Below, piece after piece: positions 37,436 to 50,600 of a DNA stretch of 64,000 nt (positions are counted from its first letter, which is position 1; each line of letters begins with the position of its first letter). Below the pieces are notes generated by a model that was not told where the DNA came from, searched no databases, and saw only the letters and a program-made list of their open reading frames with translations. The stretch spans positions 43,758,500 through 43,822,499 of the forward strand of contig OX457029.1 of assembly GCA_949752745.1 (NCBI GenBank), given 5' to 3'. Position numbers and translations under genes: made by a program. The DNA is from Protula sp. h YS-2021 (taxonomy: Eukaryota; Annelida; Polychaeta; Sabellida; Serpulidae).

Positions 37436-38640
37436 ACTTAAACTGCTTCTTCTCCTTTAGTTTTGATCGGATTCTTTTCAAATTTTCTACGAATTTTCTC
37501 TAGGTAGTCCTCTCTTGAAAAAAATATTTATTTTTGGTGATCTGCCAAAAAGTGGCCAAATGGTTGCATTTAAAATGTTTCGGTTGCCAATTTTCGATAT
37601 GCTTCTTCTCTCACAATTTTGATAAGATTTTCTGTAAATTTTGTAGGAATGTTCTCTAGGTAGACCTCGCTTGAAAGATTACTTTTTGGGCGATCCGCCA
37701 CAAATTGGCTAAATAGGGGCATTTTTTAATTTGTTAGCGTTTAATACTCAAAATGCTTCTTCTCCCACAATTTTGAATTCGTTTCCAATTTTGTTCTCTA
37801 GGTAGGCCCCTTGAAAAGGTACTTTTTTTGATGATCCGCCAAAAATTAGCCAAATGGAGGGCATTTAAAAGTTTTTGGTTGCCAATTTTCAAAATGCTTC
37901 TCCCACAATTTTGAACGGACTGTCTTCAAATTTTGCAGAAATGTTTACTAGGAACACCTCTCGTGAAAAAATTACTTTTTCTGGCGATCCGCCAACAAGT
38001 GGCCAAATGGGAGGGGAGGGGGGCCATTTATAATTTTTTGATAGCCAGTTTACAAAATGCTTCTTCTTCCACAAATTTGATCAGATTTTCTTTAAATTTT
38101 GTACGAATATTCTGTAGGTAGACCTCTGTTAAAAAAAAAAACACTTTTTGGGCGATCTGCCAAAAATTGGCCAAAATGGGGACATTTTTTAATTTATTGG
38201 CGTTTAATATTCAAAATGCTTCTTCTCCCAGAATTTTGATTGAATTCCTTTCCAATTTTGTACGAATGTTTCCCAGGTAGGCCTCTCTTGAAAAGATACT
38301 TTTTTTTGGACGATCCAACAAAGAATGGCCAAATGCGGGTATTTATCATTTTTTTGGTTGCCAATATCAAAATGCTTCTTCTCCCTTAATGTTGATCGCG
38401 CTGTCTTCAAAGTTTGCAGAAATGTTTACTAGGAATACCTCTCGTGAAAAATTCCTTTTTCTGGCGATACGCCAAAAATTGGCCAAATGTGTGGCATTTA
38501 TAATTTTTCGGTAGCCAGTTTTCAAACTGCTTCTCCAATACTTTTTTTTTGTTTGGGGGGGGGGGGGTCATTTTAATGCATTGGCGTTTAATTTTCAAAA
38601 TACTTTTTTTCTCCCACAATTGAAATGCGAATTGCGTATC
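37436..38640 (+). repeat. About 150-170-bp tandem array
   Basis: Seven to eight diverged units share CAAAATGCTTCTTCTCCCAC, an ATTTTGTACGAATGTT segment, CTCTAGGTAGACCTCTCTTG, a GGGCGATCCGCCAAAAATTG segment and GCCAAATGG. One diverged unit reappears at about 46170-46320. It runs directly into the 51-bp array, so both may be parts of one large element. Confidence 0.85.
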
Positions 38641-39545
38641 GACGCAAGTTAAGTTAACATGCGCTCTGGTCCAAAATGCCAACTGCGTATCAACGCAAGT
38701 TAAATAAACATGCGTACTGGTACCAAGTGCGAATCGCGCATTAACGCAAGTTGAATGTGCACTGTTCTAAAATAAGCACCATGCATCAACGCAGGTTAAA
38801 CAAACATGCGAAATAGTCCGAAATGCGAACCACGCATCAACGCAAGTTAAATAAACACGCGCACTGGTCCGCAGTGTCAAACGCGCATGAACGCAAGTTA
38901 AATAAACATGCGCACTTGTCCGAAGTGCGATTTGCTGTTTAACGGAAGTTGAATAAACATGCGCATTTGTCCGAAATGCGAACCTCGCATCGACACAAGT
39001 TAGGTAAACCTGCGCAATGGTGCGAAATGCGAAACGCGCCTCAACGCACGTTAACCAAACATGCGCACTGTTCCAAAATGGAACCGCGCATCGACTCAAG
39101 TTAATATGCGCTCTGGTCCAACCGCACATCAACGCAAGCTGAATAAACATGCGCGCTGGTCTAAAATAAGAACCGCTCATCAATGAAAATTAAGTAAAGA
39201 TGCGCAGTGGCCCGAAAAGTGAACCGCACATCAACGCAAGCTAAACAGACTTGCCCATTGGCCCGAAATGCGAACCGCGCATCGACGCAAGTTTAATAAA
39301 CATGCGCACTGGTCTGAGATGCGAATCGCGCATCAACACAAGTTAAGTTAACATGCGCGCTGGTCCAAAATAAAAACCGCACATCAACGCCAATTAAATA
39401 AACATGCGCACTGGTCCGAAATTTTAGCCGTGCACAACGGAAAGTTAAATAAACAAGCGCATTGGTCCGAAATGCAAACCACGCATCGACGTAAATTAAA
39501 GAAACATGTACACTGGTCCGAAATGTAAACTCCGCAAAGTCAAAC
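38640..39545 (-). repeat. 51-bp tandem array, copy 2 (about 18 units)
   Basis: Units of 51 bp contain GCGAACCGCGCATCAACGCA, AGTTAAATAAACATGCGCAC and TGGTCCGAAAT. They are the reverse complement of the 2340-2765 array. Long minus-strand frames (138 codons at 38767-39183) arise because the unit is a multiple of three. Stops are absent by chance, and units diverge without codon-position bias, so no protein is called. Confidence 0.9.
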
Positions 39546-39734
39546 ATAGCAAAACATTAAAACTGAAGTAGTACTGTTTTAGACTCACCGCTTTCTTCTT
39601 GTCAGAACGCAAGCGCAAACGTAATTACATGTGTTTGGTCATATCACAAACCCTGGTCGTTTCTGTTCCTTGAAATAATTGTGTATGTCTGACCAACAGT
39701 GCACGTGTGTGGATACAATTTTGATACTTTGTTC

Positions 39735-40083
39735 GAAGGTATCTCTGGTAGACTACCCAGCCTGCTAGAGATACACAAGATCTGTTTCCCAGTTTTCTGG
39801 GAAACAAGTCTTCGTATGTATTTATCGGTCTGTGTTCTGGTCCGTTGCTAAATTAATTGTTTCACTAGCTCTTTTCCATCTCGTCGTTTGAAGCCCAATT
39901 TTTCAGGGACATTCCCTTGCTCATGCACGCCCGAATTGGTCTTATCGCCTTTTGTAAGCGGGGACTTTGTCCTTGGACACACTTGGACCATATGGCTACC
40001 TTTTTTTTGGCAATATAAGCTTATTCATACGCGATTCACAAGATCACGGCTGGTCACACTGTCCCTGGACATTCCTGTTTTAA
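39735..40083 (-). repeat. Flank of the 51-bp-array element, inverted relative to 2063-2330
   Basis: Segments such as TATCTCTGGTAGACTACCCA, TATTTATCGGTCTGTGTTCT, AAATTAATTG, a CCCAATTTTTCAGGGACATT tract and GGGGACTTTGTCCTTGGACA match 2080-2300 inverted. The final block CGGCTGGTCACACTGTCCCTGG recurs at 46350-46385. The element stops about 30 bp before the first exon of the Tudor gene that I can place. Confidence 0.75.
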
Positions 40084-40114
40084 TTTTTTAATGTTATCTG
40101 CCTGTCATTTACAG

Positions 40115-40654
40115 TGATCCGTACACAATAAAAGAGCAGTTTGAGCGGGTGCAGCAAATGCCGCAGCCAAAGTAAGTTTTTTTTTTTTTTGACAAGGCAC
40201 AGTGAACATAAATACGTTCCAAGTTAACAGTTTCTTTGATGATATGATTACTCTTATTTTAGTTAACCGCCGAATTCTTGAACATAGTTGATCAGTGTAG
40301 TTCTTCCGATAGCTTGGTTACTGAGACAAACAAATGGCAACACAGCATGATTACATCGGCAATGGAAAGTTGTTCAGCTAAATTTTCCGGGCCGTCTTTC
40401 CCGCTCCACTTCGTAATTAGGGCAACATCATCGTATAGACATAAAGAAAAGATGAGAATAACTTGCCACACGTGACACTCTTCAGTTCATTTTTTGGGTG
40501 CAATTAGCGCTAGAGTTTTTTTCCAATGCAGCGTGCTACATTTCAGAAATCTAGATACGTGGGATCCTATGCGAGAAGACTTTGAGGATAAAGATTTCAA
40601 CAGATATTCTCAGGGACCTGGAAGATATATCCCCAGTGATAAAGCTATCAAAAG
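40115..40654 (+). CDS. Tudor gene, first two placed exons (N-terminal region)
   Basis: Exons 40115-40171 and 40547-40654 read DPYTIKEQFERVQQMPQPK and NLDTWDPMREDFEDKDFNRY, then SQGPGRYIPSDKAIKR. Acceptors are ATTTACAG and CATTTCAG; donors are GTAAGT and GTAGAA. The leading T of the first exon completes a codon from an earlier exon that I cannot find among the repeats upstream. The in-frame ATG at 40158 (MPQPK) is a possible but less likely start. Confidence 0.75.
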
Positions 40655-41607
40655 GTAGAATATTTTAACTACACCAGTTTAAGATCTAGAGTAATTTTGT
40701 TTGGGAGTGCGTAAGTGTTGCCTTTAGATTCGTAATGATTTATTCTGTTATGACAGCTTTTCGTCGAGAGTTAACCTTTCGTCGAAGCGCCACTATCGAC
40801 GAGAGAGTATTTCTGTAAAAGCACGTGGAGTGCATATCACGCGTTTGTTTGCGCCACCAGTGAACATTTACGAAACTGTAGTTAGATTCGTATAGGCAGA
40901 GCGTATAAGGTTCATACGCAAACCATGATTGTGGTGTGTGTTACTTCAGAGAATACGGAGAGAAGGTGCATGAGCTATACATCACGGGCATTCCCGTCCA
41001 GATGTCAGAGGTGAGTGCATTGTGATGTGTGCTGCCGTAACAGCCCATGTACTTGGACGTACAGGTACTGTTGTAGCAGTGGGTATCCGCCCTTTCAAGG
41101 CTGTAAACGTACTTCTGTACTTCTCAAGTACGCGTTGTCTTTTGGCTAAAGATTATGGTAAAGCGCGGGGAAAATCCCTGAAAATAAGACTGATACTTTT
41201 TTGAGTAAAAATATCAAAAAACGATGTGTTGTTTAATTAGATTCGGGACCAGTATTTTTGGTACAGGCCGTTATTGATAGAATAAGACAAGGTCTTTTTT
41301 TTTTTGTTTTCTCTTAATCATGTTACCGCATTGCTTTCTTGTTGCAGACCGGCTTGACAAATTTGTTTGGCGAGTATGGCGAAGTAGTGCGATGCGTCAA
41401 AAAGTCTACGGCAGGCAGCAATTTTACCTACGGGTTCGTTAATTTTCCATACCAGTTCCCAGAAGTTCCTTTCTTTTAGTTCAACCTCGCATGTGGAAGC
41501 TTAGGGTATTTTCCACGCTTGACTTATCGTTATACCCCTGCCCACAGAGGAACAGCAACCTACCTGTTTACAAGGCCTGTCGGTTATCAGAAATACCACT
41601 GAATTTT

Positions 41608-41681
<74 letters not shown>

Positions 41682-44600
41682 ATTGGTGGACTACAGGGAA
41701 CAATGGCTCTTTAGGCCACGTTCATTTAATCTTAAGTCATATTTTTTCACAAATGTTTTTTTTTTTTTTTAGATGTGAGTAGTCACAATCTGTATTTTCG
41801 ATCAATTTAATAACGAAGGAATAAGATAAGTAAAAAAAAAAAACTCCTGTCGCCAGCAGAGTACTCATCCACCCTTCTTTGGGGAGGAGGGGGGGGGGTG
41901 GATAGTTCTTGGTTCTGCGTACTACACTGGGGAGGAGATGGGGGGCTGTAGTTGAAAAGCTTTGTGATATCCCTAACTGATATACTGTGAGGTGAGGAGA
42001 ACAAATGTTGTTTGTGACGTGGCAGTTTTGTGCGATACAACACGTCAGCGGAAGCCAGCCAGGCTATGACAGGGCTCAATGGCAAGTCATTTATGGGTGG
42101 CGAGGTTGTCATGCGTGTCAAGTTCGCCAAATCCGAAGCGCAGAAGGAAGAAGAAAGGAGGAGAAAGGAGGTATGTGATGTTCGTTACACGTTTGCACAT
42201 TGTAAAGTGGTATCATTTTTTTATTTAATTCTGAATACTGCTGATATTGGGATAGATCATGGTGCTGAGTGCATTGTATTGGATCTGGGCACGCGTGAAA
42301 GGCCAGTGAATGAACAGCACAGCAGCGAGTTCATTGGCCTACCACAAGCGTCCTAATACAATGCACATCAGCCTCGTGACCTATCGCTAGTATAACACAA
42401 ACACTCATAATCATGTCTTCAGTATCTGAGCACAGCAGAAACAGCCTCGTTTTAGCTCCCCAGAAAACATTGTACTGTCACGCCCCCTGGATGCTAATTG
42501 ATACACCAGAAAGTGTCGTCACAAAGCCTTTGTCAGCGTCACGTTGGCTTAATACCTACGACGTTTGAATGAATTTGGCGAGCGCAGTTTCGTACGCGGT
42601 TTGATAACGCAAGATTTACTTAACATTTGTTTATATTAACATTTGTGCATTATCACTCAGTGCATGTTGTAATACACCCTATGTTACATGCAGTACATGT
42701 TTTCTTCTCTAAAAGGCATCAGACTATCAGAAGTATGAGGTCGTTTACATCCAAACCAACCAATGATCGGGGTTCGCGTTGGCGGGGTTTTTGTCCACTT
42801 TTTGGGCATTTTTTACGAAATGACTCACTTTTTCGGAACCCACCGAGCCTTTCTGGACCCAACTGAGTCACACTTTCCTTTTTTGACTCACGCTCCTGAG
42901 AACCCAGCGCGAACCCTGAATGATGTTAGTGTTTTTTTGTTTTTTTTTGGCAGTACAATGATACTCTGATGCGCGGAGTTGAGGAAGCGCTAAACATGCC
43001 GTCCTCAGACTCGGATTCCGTTGAGGACCGGCGGATTAACGACATCATCGTCAAATCAAAGGTTGGCTAGAACCACTTTTGTCCTTAGAATAAAAACAGC
43101 TTATCGCTGTGGTTTTCTCCCAGTAACATAGTGACATTTTATATCTGGATACATACCAAAAGCATGTTGCACAGATATTGCTTTTATCGACAGGAGCAAT
43201 TTTAGGGCACCGCCGTATTCGTGGATGAATTGTAGAGGTATTCCTTTTCCAGTAACAATGAAAATTCCAAAATTTATTATAGCACTCAGTAAGGCGAAAA
43301 TGCTTTTGTTGTTTATTTTATACAGACAACTGGTCGAGATGTTAATTGTGACGCAAGCGGTGGCTTAAAGATTTCGCTTGGCCGTCATGAAGAGTAAGTG
43401 TTCTTGGTATTTTATTTCAAAATAATTTCAAAGATTAGATGCTGATAAACATGTAAGTATTTCGGGCTTGGAACTTCTTGTGTGAAACTTGTCTGTAAGG
43501 TAACCCAAGACCTCTTGTTTATTTCTGATGTATGCGTAAGTATTATAACACAGTTTGTTTATTAAGAAAATAAACAAGTAAATGAATAATAATAAGAAAT
43601 CAATATTGTTCGGTTTCAGAAGTTTTCTTTGTTTTGTTGACGATTAAATGGAGGAATTTTTTTCTTTGTTTCAGACAAAAGCTCCAGAAAACAGAAACAA
43701 GTTTGTTGCTTTTACGATAATATAATATAAAAGTATTACAATCCTTAAAAATTACTGAGAGCGATTTGAGTATTTTAATTTAATTAAAAAAAACTTTTTA
43801 ACACATGTGCCAAAACCCTCGATGTGGGAATTAAGGTGTGCCATTATTGTTATTTTTGCCGTGAAACGAATATTGGGCACAGATATTCTGACAGAAGCGC
43901 TCTCGTTTGTTTATTCATGTGGCAGTGAGTACACGTCTTTCGCTTGTTTGCGTCTTGCAGATGGGCGGAGTTCGGGCTATAGTTCAGATGGGCCGTCGCC
44001 GGGGCTGTCCCGTGGTAGTCCGATCGCTCAGCCCGCCGCGCCGGCATCTAAAAATAGTCCGGCTGAAGAAGCTGATGTGAGGAAGGTTGTGACTAAGACT
44101 CCACCATCCCAGCACCAACCGGCGCGAAGACCCCAACTATCACATCCAGCCCAGCCGCCTCCAGTGTTTGCGTCACAGCCGCAGAGTTATCCTGGAAATG
44201 GGCCATTTGCATATGGCCGTGGCAACAGAGTCGGCTTCCAGGGACCCGATGCATTTTATAGGCCACCTTGCGGCCGTGGCTATAACATGGGTGGCGCTTT
44301 TAATCCAGGCTTTGCACCAGGTCCAAGAAATTACCCTTACAGCAACCAAGATTACGGTTTTAATCCGAGAGGAGTGGGACCATATAGCCAGTACCCGCGG
44401 TAAGAGATCATTTAAGCAGCATTGTGTTCGGACGCTTTTGTGCTGTACCTACAGCTTTTTGTTTGGGCATTGGTGAAGTGTAATTGGCTTAATGCAGGAT
44501 ATGGTCACCCATGTTTATTTGCCAAACAATAATTGTTTAGGATTGCTTTTTAATTGCGATGCATTGCGCCACTCATCATGCTCTGATCTGTAACACTTCT

Positions 44601-47600
44601 CAGGGCCTTACGGATTGAACATAAAAACATTGACCGTTATTTTATGTTTGACTAAACTCATAATACCAGCTGAATCATTAACAAAACCGTCGTGGTCGGT
44701 TCTCGGAATCAATCCTATCCTTAATTCGGGCATGCGTACGTACAAGTGACGCTGAGTGCCATGTTTCGCTTTTGAACTATATACAAATAAAGAGGCTGGG
44801 TATTGGGGTTGTGTATGGGCTACTGTTACAACCGGTGACGTCAAATATTTGTGTATTGGCTCAAAAACTCTAGCTCAGAATTTTTTCTTACCGGGTAAAC
44901 AGGGATGATTAAAATTAAAATTAATGATTAATTTTAATTTATTTAATTTATGATTAAAATTAAAAACACTTCTTAAGAAAGTCTTAATTGCTTATAATAA
45001 ATAATAATAATAAAAAAATCTGGTATTTTAAAAATGTATCAAGTGTCGTAGCGCAAATGTGGCGCGTACTCTGTATCAGTTAATAAAAGAAGTGTTAAGA
45101 CCCAAATGGTTAACAGAACAGTCCTGACGAATGTAAATGTCGGAACGCACCATCAGAAAATCTGATACACACAGTGGTCACCAAAAGGGTCTCCTTTGAG
45201 TATGTATTTCACGTGGATTCAAAATTCAATATGGCGAGCAAGCGGCCATTTTGTAGAAGCACTTCGGATTTTCCATGACACGATGAATCCGAACTCACCG
45301 TAGTGACCGTCGAATTTTGCTTAATATTCTGGCCGCGATGTCAATCTATCGCTTTCCTCTATTTTCTCTTTCGCCGCTAAGTATGGACTTTATTCCTACC
45401 GGGGGCGATTTTGGCGGTTATCACCCGTTCCAGTACCCGCCAAGCTACGACACAACCTACGACATGCCTTATAACAGAGGGTAAATACGCTGAAATGATG
45501 TTACTGCAAATCTGATTGATTGGTTCAACGTTATGTTAAGAAGTTGCTAATGGTTGAGGGTATGTTGCAAGGATTATTGAGTTTGGACGTTTAGTTTCAT
45601 TTTGCAATTCCTACTGCTGTGTGCACTGCTTTTGGTGCTTAAAGATGCCATGCTGTATTATCTAAATCGTGGGCGGTCGGAATCCAGTAAACAAGGGGCT
45701 ATGTCGTTAGTCTGTTTGCCTGCTAGTTCTTGGGCAATCGGAGGCCTGTAAACGAGCCGCTCTGTCGTTAGTTTGTTCGTCTGCTGGATCGTGGGCGATC
45801 GGAGGCCTGTAAACGAACTGCTTTGTCGTTAATCTGTTCGTCTGCTGGATCGTGGGCGATTGGAGGCCTGGAAAACGAGCCGCTCTATCGTTAGCCTGTT
45901 CGTCGCGCCTTTGTTTGGGCACCGTCATGCTGCGTATCGATGACGTATGTGGTATTGGCGGGAGCTTTGAGCGCGACCGTGACCTGTAATGTTGGCACTT
46001 TCAGATATTCTGATGTTTTCTTTACAATTTAGCGTGTGTTATTTACTCGAGCATGATGCAATTCACATTGAAGTTAAGTCTGTTTCTAATAAGTGTTGCT
46101 GTTCTGTACTAATCGTACATGGCTATTTAAGTGTTGGTTTACTCTAATAAACTGTCCCATTTTTAGACTAAGCTATATCCTATTTAAAAATTACTTTTTT
46201 GAGTGATCCGAGATATGGAAAATACCGGTATTTGAACGTTTTTTTAATAACCAGATTTCTAAAATACTTCTGCCCTGCGTCCAGTTATTTTCCAGTCTTA
46301 TACGAAGAATCCCCAGACGATTATACACGCCTTTTGATACGTAGTTAACTAATTCTCGGCTAGTCACTGTGTCCCAGGACATTCTTGTTTTCACGCTTCC
46401 TAGTGTGAAAAACTAAAGCTGAATTTATTGGTAAAATTCCGGTTCTTTTTGGGATTAACATTTAAAAGTGAAAACAAAAAAAGAATTATCCGAAGTCTAA
46501 CGTTAAACAAGTGGGATATGCATTTTTATGTCTTTGTCCATTGGGCCATTTTGCGAAAGTGCAGAATTACTTCCCTCATACTGAAAACCTATGGCCTTAT
46601 ATGACATTTCTACTTGAGAAATACATCCAAGGTAATATTATTTCAATTAGATAAGATAAGCCATTGCAATTAAAGGATATGTCAAATCTTAAGTTTAACA
46701 TGATAAAATGTGGTATTTCATTGAATCTGTCAAATCTCTTTATGCTGTAGTACATCGTTTTGTTCGCAGTTGGTGCAATCAATTAAAATATTTTGAGGTT
46801 TTCTAAGCGATCACTGGCAATAACGAGGGTCATTCACGTACTTGTTTTCTTGACTGTTTTCCTCCGTATCCTTATGTCTGTAGCTATCGGCAAAGTGACT
46901 GTTGACATTTTACAGAGGCATGGGTGTGGCACCGCCCCCTTTCGGGATGCCCCAGTACAATCGTCCGCCCCCGGTATATGACGGAAGACGACCCCCTCTA
47001 CTTCCGGATCCGGTAATTTACCCCGGGTAAGTTTTATCCGTGGGCGGGTGGGGGGTGGAGTTAGGAGATTAAAAACTTGTATTGCGTACTACCTTGACGT
47101 GTCCGAAAGGAGATTACTTTGCCAATTGAGAAACCGGTAATTTTGCATACATTTGGCCAAACATCTGGGACGCAATACCGTTGATTAATATACAAGGACT
47201 TATGTCGGAACCCGTTACGGTTGTTTCACGTGTTCGTATGACCAATAGTTGAACACGCTCCCCAGAATCAAGTGGTCTGTTACCCCATTAAGCCCTGTTT
47301 TAAGCTGTGCCTTTTTCCGGTGTATGCAGTTAGTCGGTATCCAATTATCCGGTTCAAATTACGATAAATAGCATAAGCAAATGGTTTGAGATGTGATATT
47401 TTATACAGTTAACAGATTTATGCATTTGTCTCTCTACATTTATGTGTTTCAGCACATTTATGTGTTTCAGTAAAACGTTAAACATGCATGGCAGAGGTAT
47501 GTTCTGGACGTTTGTTTTTTACTGTTGCAGTGCGCCTCCAAGACTGCCGTCCCCGAGAAGGCCGCAAGCGAGGATCGGACAGTGCTTTGTGTGCAAAGCA

Positions 47601-50600
47601 AAAAGTACCACGTTTTAGTTTGATAGTTTTACTGTTGTATGCTATGGCATCTTCGAAGAGAGAGAGAGAGAGAGAGAGAAAAGTTAGACGATTCAGTTGG
47701 TTACGATGTGAAAGGATTGCACGAGAATTAGGGTACATTCGTTTTGTAGCCGCGTAAGTGCTTTTGAAGACATATGAATACATCTCTGTTCTTTGTTTAA
47801 TATCATGTGCGGTTCTTGTTATATGCATTTAGTGTACGTATTTTTTTTTGTTAGCAAACAATCGCTGCTCGATCTGTCAGAGTGTCTACTACTGCTCGAA
47901 GACTTGTCAGTCTGATCACTGGAAGATTCACAAGAAAGAATGCGAAGCCGTTCCGCCTTTAGAGCAGGCAGCGACATCCGAGCGGGCCCAGCCCAAAACG
48001 GGTGGGCAAGAAAGCGACGGGTAAGTGTGAGCACGGGTTGTCTCTGTCAAAACGGTTAGCCTGTGAGAAATACAATACGCTAGAGAATGTTGCAGATATT
48101 TGGGCGAAAGGGTAACAACCCCACTGCCACCCCCCCCCCCCCACCACCTCCCTCTCCCCATTCAGGACGGAAATCAATAATACTTTTGGAAACTAGGATG
48201 GTAAGCGGCGATTGACCTTTGTTCCAGTTGCCTCAGCTAGGCGAATGCAGTGGGCTATATCACCTATCACGGAATTCAAAACCGGCGCCCGTTGAGATCT
48301 TTGGGCCATCCCATTGGAATAAATTAGAAAATAGTGGTGAAGCTGTGATGCTGAGGGCAAAAAGCTAATTTTTCCTGTTCAAGTTCTTGCTTTATGGAAG
48401 TTTCCCGAAAGTTTTGCATGTTTGCCATTAGTATCTCTTCACCTTACTTAATAACATATGGTGTTATTGCCAAGAGGCTAAAAAAGGTTCAAAATATGAA
48501 ACCTGATATTTTTTGTTGTTAAGATTTATGTGGATTTCTTTTGCACTCGGAATGTTGAAAACACATCGATTTACTGCTGCTATAACTTGGTTGCCATTCG
48601 GTGGATTTTAGGAGCAAGTCGTCGGAATGTGTCTTCTTTCGGGGTCAAGGTTGTAGCTATGGCGACAACTGCCGCTATGCGCATATCGCTGAGAACCAAG
48701 GGGTCGACAAGGAGAAGTACGAGTTCATGAACAGGTCAGTAGCCCTCTGACGTCACGTTGATGACATTTATTATCTTTGTCCATGGCAGGTACATGGTGA
48801 CTAAAGCTGAGTGTATATGTTGGGCACAATTTTTAAATCTGCACAATTTATAAATTGTGCTGCACAGTTTTTAAATTTATAAACGGGCCAACCATTTAAA
48901 AATGGGTTGCCCATTTATAAATGGGCGACCCATTTTTAAATGGTCGGCCCGTTTTTAAATCCAAATTACGGACAATTTTTAAATTGGCCTGCACAATTTT
49001 TTAATATTTTCATTTTTTTTAGCTTTTTTTTCTTAGGGTTTTTTTGTTTTGTTTTTTATTTTGTCAACGTTTTACTGCTTTTATGTCTTTTATCTCGGTT
49101 CACAAGTATATTCATCTATTGTTGCAATTACATTTCACAAAAACTGCATTTGATGAATTATAGTACTTTATGATTGCAACTTTTTTCCGTGATTTTGTTT
49201 TTGTGCTGTGGTTCACAAGTTTGATTTTCTGTTCTTCTAATTTTATGTATTCGTCTATTGGTCTGTGCTGTAATTGCTTTTCAAAGATTTTCTCCGGCTT
49301 CTGATTGATTGGCCTAATTTGTAATTGTAAGTTTTATGTTGTAACTGTTAATTATGCAAATGCAATTAGAACTGGCATTGATCTACTCATAACAAGCCAT
49401 CGTCGAAGGCGCAGACCCCAACCGGACACAACAAGTCGCCATTTAGGCAATTTTTGACCGATGTGAGAAACGAGCGGCCAATACACATAAAAGATAAGAT
49501 TACAGGCTTATATTTTACACTTTCAATCAATATCTACTTAGCTTCTTGTTTTTGTAAACAAAAACAAATGTCTGCAAACATAACCATAATTCATTGTAAA
49601 AAATTCAAAATAAACAAAACAGATGGTGGTCACTAAAACAGATATAAATGGATGTCTTTTTTTTTCATCCGAGTCTGAAAGTTGGTCGCTAAAACGGCTT
49701 TTACTGTAGCCCTTCTTATCCAGATCTGAATTTGGTCACTACAGTAGTTTTACTGTACGTTGCATTTTTATCCGGGTCTGAAACTTGGTCAAGACAGGCA
49801 GGTTTTACCGTACGCCTTTTACCCGAATCTGGAAGGGATCCAACAAACGGGTCTTTCATTACATCGTTTTATCCAGATCTTGAAGATGGTCTGGATTTTT
49901 TGTTTTGGTTACTAACTACAAGATAATAAGGGGTTTGGACAAGTCAACCCACGACCGACTCAACCCACGACCAACTCAACCCACTTTGGTCAAGTCAACC
50001 CACCTTGTCCCTGTCAACTCAACCCACCCTACATACCGACTCAACCCACCCTAAAACCAACTCAACCCACCTATATTAAATCGTTCTTATACGAAAAAAT
50101 AAAACAAAATGAATATAAATCTTAACTTGAAACAGGTTTAGTTAAAACTCGAGAAAATTCCCAAACATCTGATCTTCTCTGTGATACATTGTCAACTTAA
50201 AATCATAGGAAACAGCTGAAGTGAAGAGGGGTCTTTTATCGTGTGCAATTAGGAATGACACGCTGACTAGGGATTTAGTCTGATGTCGGGGTAGGGGGAT
50301 TAGCATTACGGGTTGATTCCAAATCGCAATTGGAATTAAGGCGTGTTCTCTGGTATTTTAAATGGCGAATAAACGCACGATTTCAGTGGTGTGAGTTAAT
50401 TGCAATTTACTCCGTAATATACTCTGTTGTAAAGTTTAACAGACTTTTCTTATTGATTATTCATGATTAGTTTTGTAATGTTTTAACTATAAAAAGCTCT
50501 TGACAGAATGGTGTGAAATTTTGTTTTTTACCGGACGGACGGACACGGCCATAGCAATAGCCTTCAGCCAATATTGGCTGAGGGCTAAAAAATGGGTGGG

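Noticed and set aside
38767..39183. 138-codon repetitive minus-strand frame
   Set aside because: It is the 51-bp array read in one frame. Other frames are also open, and there is no codon-position bias, start context or flanking coding sequence.
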